The position numbers and the translations under genes are program-made. This document shows positions 6,662 through 7,175 of a stretch of 7,175 bases of DNA, one piece after another. This DNA is from Candidatus Sumerlaeota bacterium (GTDB lineage Bacteria > CG03 > SLGR01). Within the stretch, counting starts at the first letter, position 1, and the number at the start of each line of letters is the position of its first letter. Under the pieces are notes generated by a model. The model saw only the letters and a list, made by a program, of their open reading frames with translations, did not search any database and had not been told where the DNA came from. The DNA is taken from the NCBI GenBank assembly GCA_007136585.1, contig SLGR01000152.1:1-7175 (forward strand), in the 5' to 3' direction.

Positions 6662-6689
6662 TGACAAATATTGTTTTAATAATTAAAAT
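6661..6689 (+). promoter_or_regulatory. Consensus sigma70 promoter of the MarR-family gene
   Basis: TTGACA (6661-6666), a 17-nt spacer and TAAAAT (6684-6689) form a near-perfect promoter. The expected start is near 6696, at most a few bases from the ATG at 6698. The transcript would be leaderless or nearly so, which agrees with the absence of any Shine-Dalgarno site. Confidence 0.75.
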
Positions 6690-6696
6690 TTTTAAT
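6674..6696. promoter_or_regulatory. Three alternating palindromic 7-mers, candidate MarR autoregulatory operator
   Basis: TTTTAAT (6674-6680), ATTAAAA (6682-6688) and TTTTAAT (6690-6696) follow each other with one base between. They form two overlapping perfect palindromes with an 8-bp period. They cover the spacer, the -10 box and the predicted start site. MarR regulators usually bind short AT-rich palindromes over their own promoters. The low complexity of the DNA tempers the call. Confidence 0.45.
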
Positions 6697-6697
6697 A

Positions 6698-7165
6698 ATG
6701 AAAACATATAGAACAGCTGAATTCCTGGAAAACGCGTTTGTGGCCGTACCCCAAATGAAAAAGGCCCTTTCCTTCAAAGTCTCCGGGGAAATACTGAAAT
6801 ACGACCTTTCACTGGCCCACGCCCTGATCATAAGGGAGATTTCCCGCCTGGGCTCTCCCAGTATGGGTGAGTTGGTAAGGAACCTTGATATTTCCTGCGC
6901 AATGATGACCCACTTTATAGATCAGCTCCAGGAGAAGCATCTGGTCCGCCGAAAACGTTCCGATTCAGACAGGAGGGTCGTAAACGTTGTACTTACCAAA
7001 AAAGGGTTAAATATGCTGGAAAAGATACGAGGCGCCCATAAGGAAAAACTCGGGAAACTTTTATCGAAATTCACTGAAGCAGAGAGGAAAAATTTTATAG
7101 ATTCATTTGAAACTTTATACAGGCTCATAATGAAGTACGGAGAGACCCCGGATGAAGACACGTAA
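6698..7165 (+). CDS. MarR-family transcriptional regulator
   Basis: The product is 155 residues, the usual MarR size. The winged helix-turn-helix spans about residues 40-105: the recognition part is SMGELVRNLDISCAMMTHFIDQLQEKHLV (55-83), and the wing carries the family signature SDSDRRVVNVVLTKKG (88-103). Flanking N- and C-terminal helices would form the dimer interface. MarR proteins are dimeric, often ligand- or redox-responsive repressors of their own operon and of nearby efflux genes. Cys67 is the only cysteine, lies at the start of the recognition helix, and gives no clear redox motif. The gene has its own promoter and no ribosome binding site. The upstream MFS-channel operon is a possible target; anything downstream lies beyond the window. 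Confidence 0.9.
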   Translation: MKTYRTAEFLENAFVAVPQMKKALSFKVSGEILKYDLSLAHALIIREISRLGSPSMGELVRNLDISCAMMTHFIDQLQEKHLVRRKRSDSDRRVVNVVLTKKGLNMLEKIRGAHKEKLGKLLSKFTEAERKNFIDSFETLYRLIMKYGETPDEDT

Positions 7166-7175
7166 GGTTTTAATA

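Noticed and set aside
1-7175. CRISPR arrays, tRNA or rRNA genes, insertion sequences
   Set aside because: No regularly spaced repeats, cloverleaf-like stretches, transposase frames or terminal inverted repeats were seen on either strand.

Overview
The window looks like bacterial chromosome, probably from an uncultured lineage. All complete genes are bacterial families, and most have Shine-Dalgarno sites. From the clpB gene (starting at 1566) rightward, Ile is mostly ATA and Arg is often AGG, a usage seen in several candidate phyla such as Omnitrophota. That placement is a low-confidence guess.

Left end (1 to about 680, all on the minus strand): the first 37 codons of a membrane protein run off the window edge. 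Just upstream of it lies the 3' end of an adenine-specific DNA methyltransferase of the Eco57I/PglX-like kind. This segment uses no ATA codons for Ile. It is joined near 665-690, out of frame, to the first ~73 codons of a MerR-family HspR-like heat-shock repressor. The join is either a real deletion or recombination scar or an assembly chimera.

Heat-shock region (about 690-4139): the hspR-like 5' part lies behind a strong hairpin terminator and a complete hsp20 gene (minus strand). Divergent from hsp20 is a complete clpB (plus strand). The 148-bp gap between them holds two near-consensus sigma70 promoters that face each other with overlapping -10 boxes, on top of one perfect 8-bp inverted repeat. 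The arrangement suggests one operator controlling both genes. Hsp20 holds unfolding proteins, and ClpB with DnaK/DnaJ re-extracts them from aggregates, so co-control makes functional sense. The nearby HspR-like protein is an obvious candidate regulator, but its gene is broken in this sequence.

Membrane and regulator region (4140-7175, plus strand): a promoter with a perfect TATAAT drives a two-gene operon. It encodes an MFS transporter with an unusual charged C-terminal tail and a small MscS/CmpX-like channel protein that lacks most of the MscS cytoplasmic domain. A MarR-family regulator follows, with its own consensus promoter so close to the ATG that the mRNA should be leaderless or nearly so. 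That promoter is filled with palindromic 7-mers that look like autoregulatory sites. No tRNA, rRNA, CRISPR array, insertion sequence or recognisable defence system beyond the methyltransferase remnant was found.
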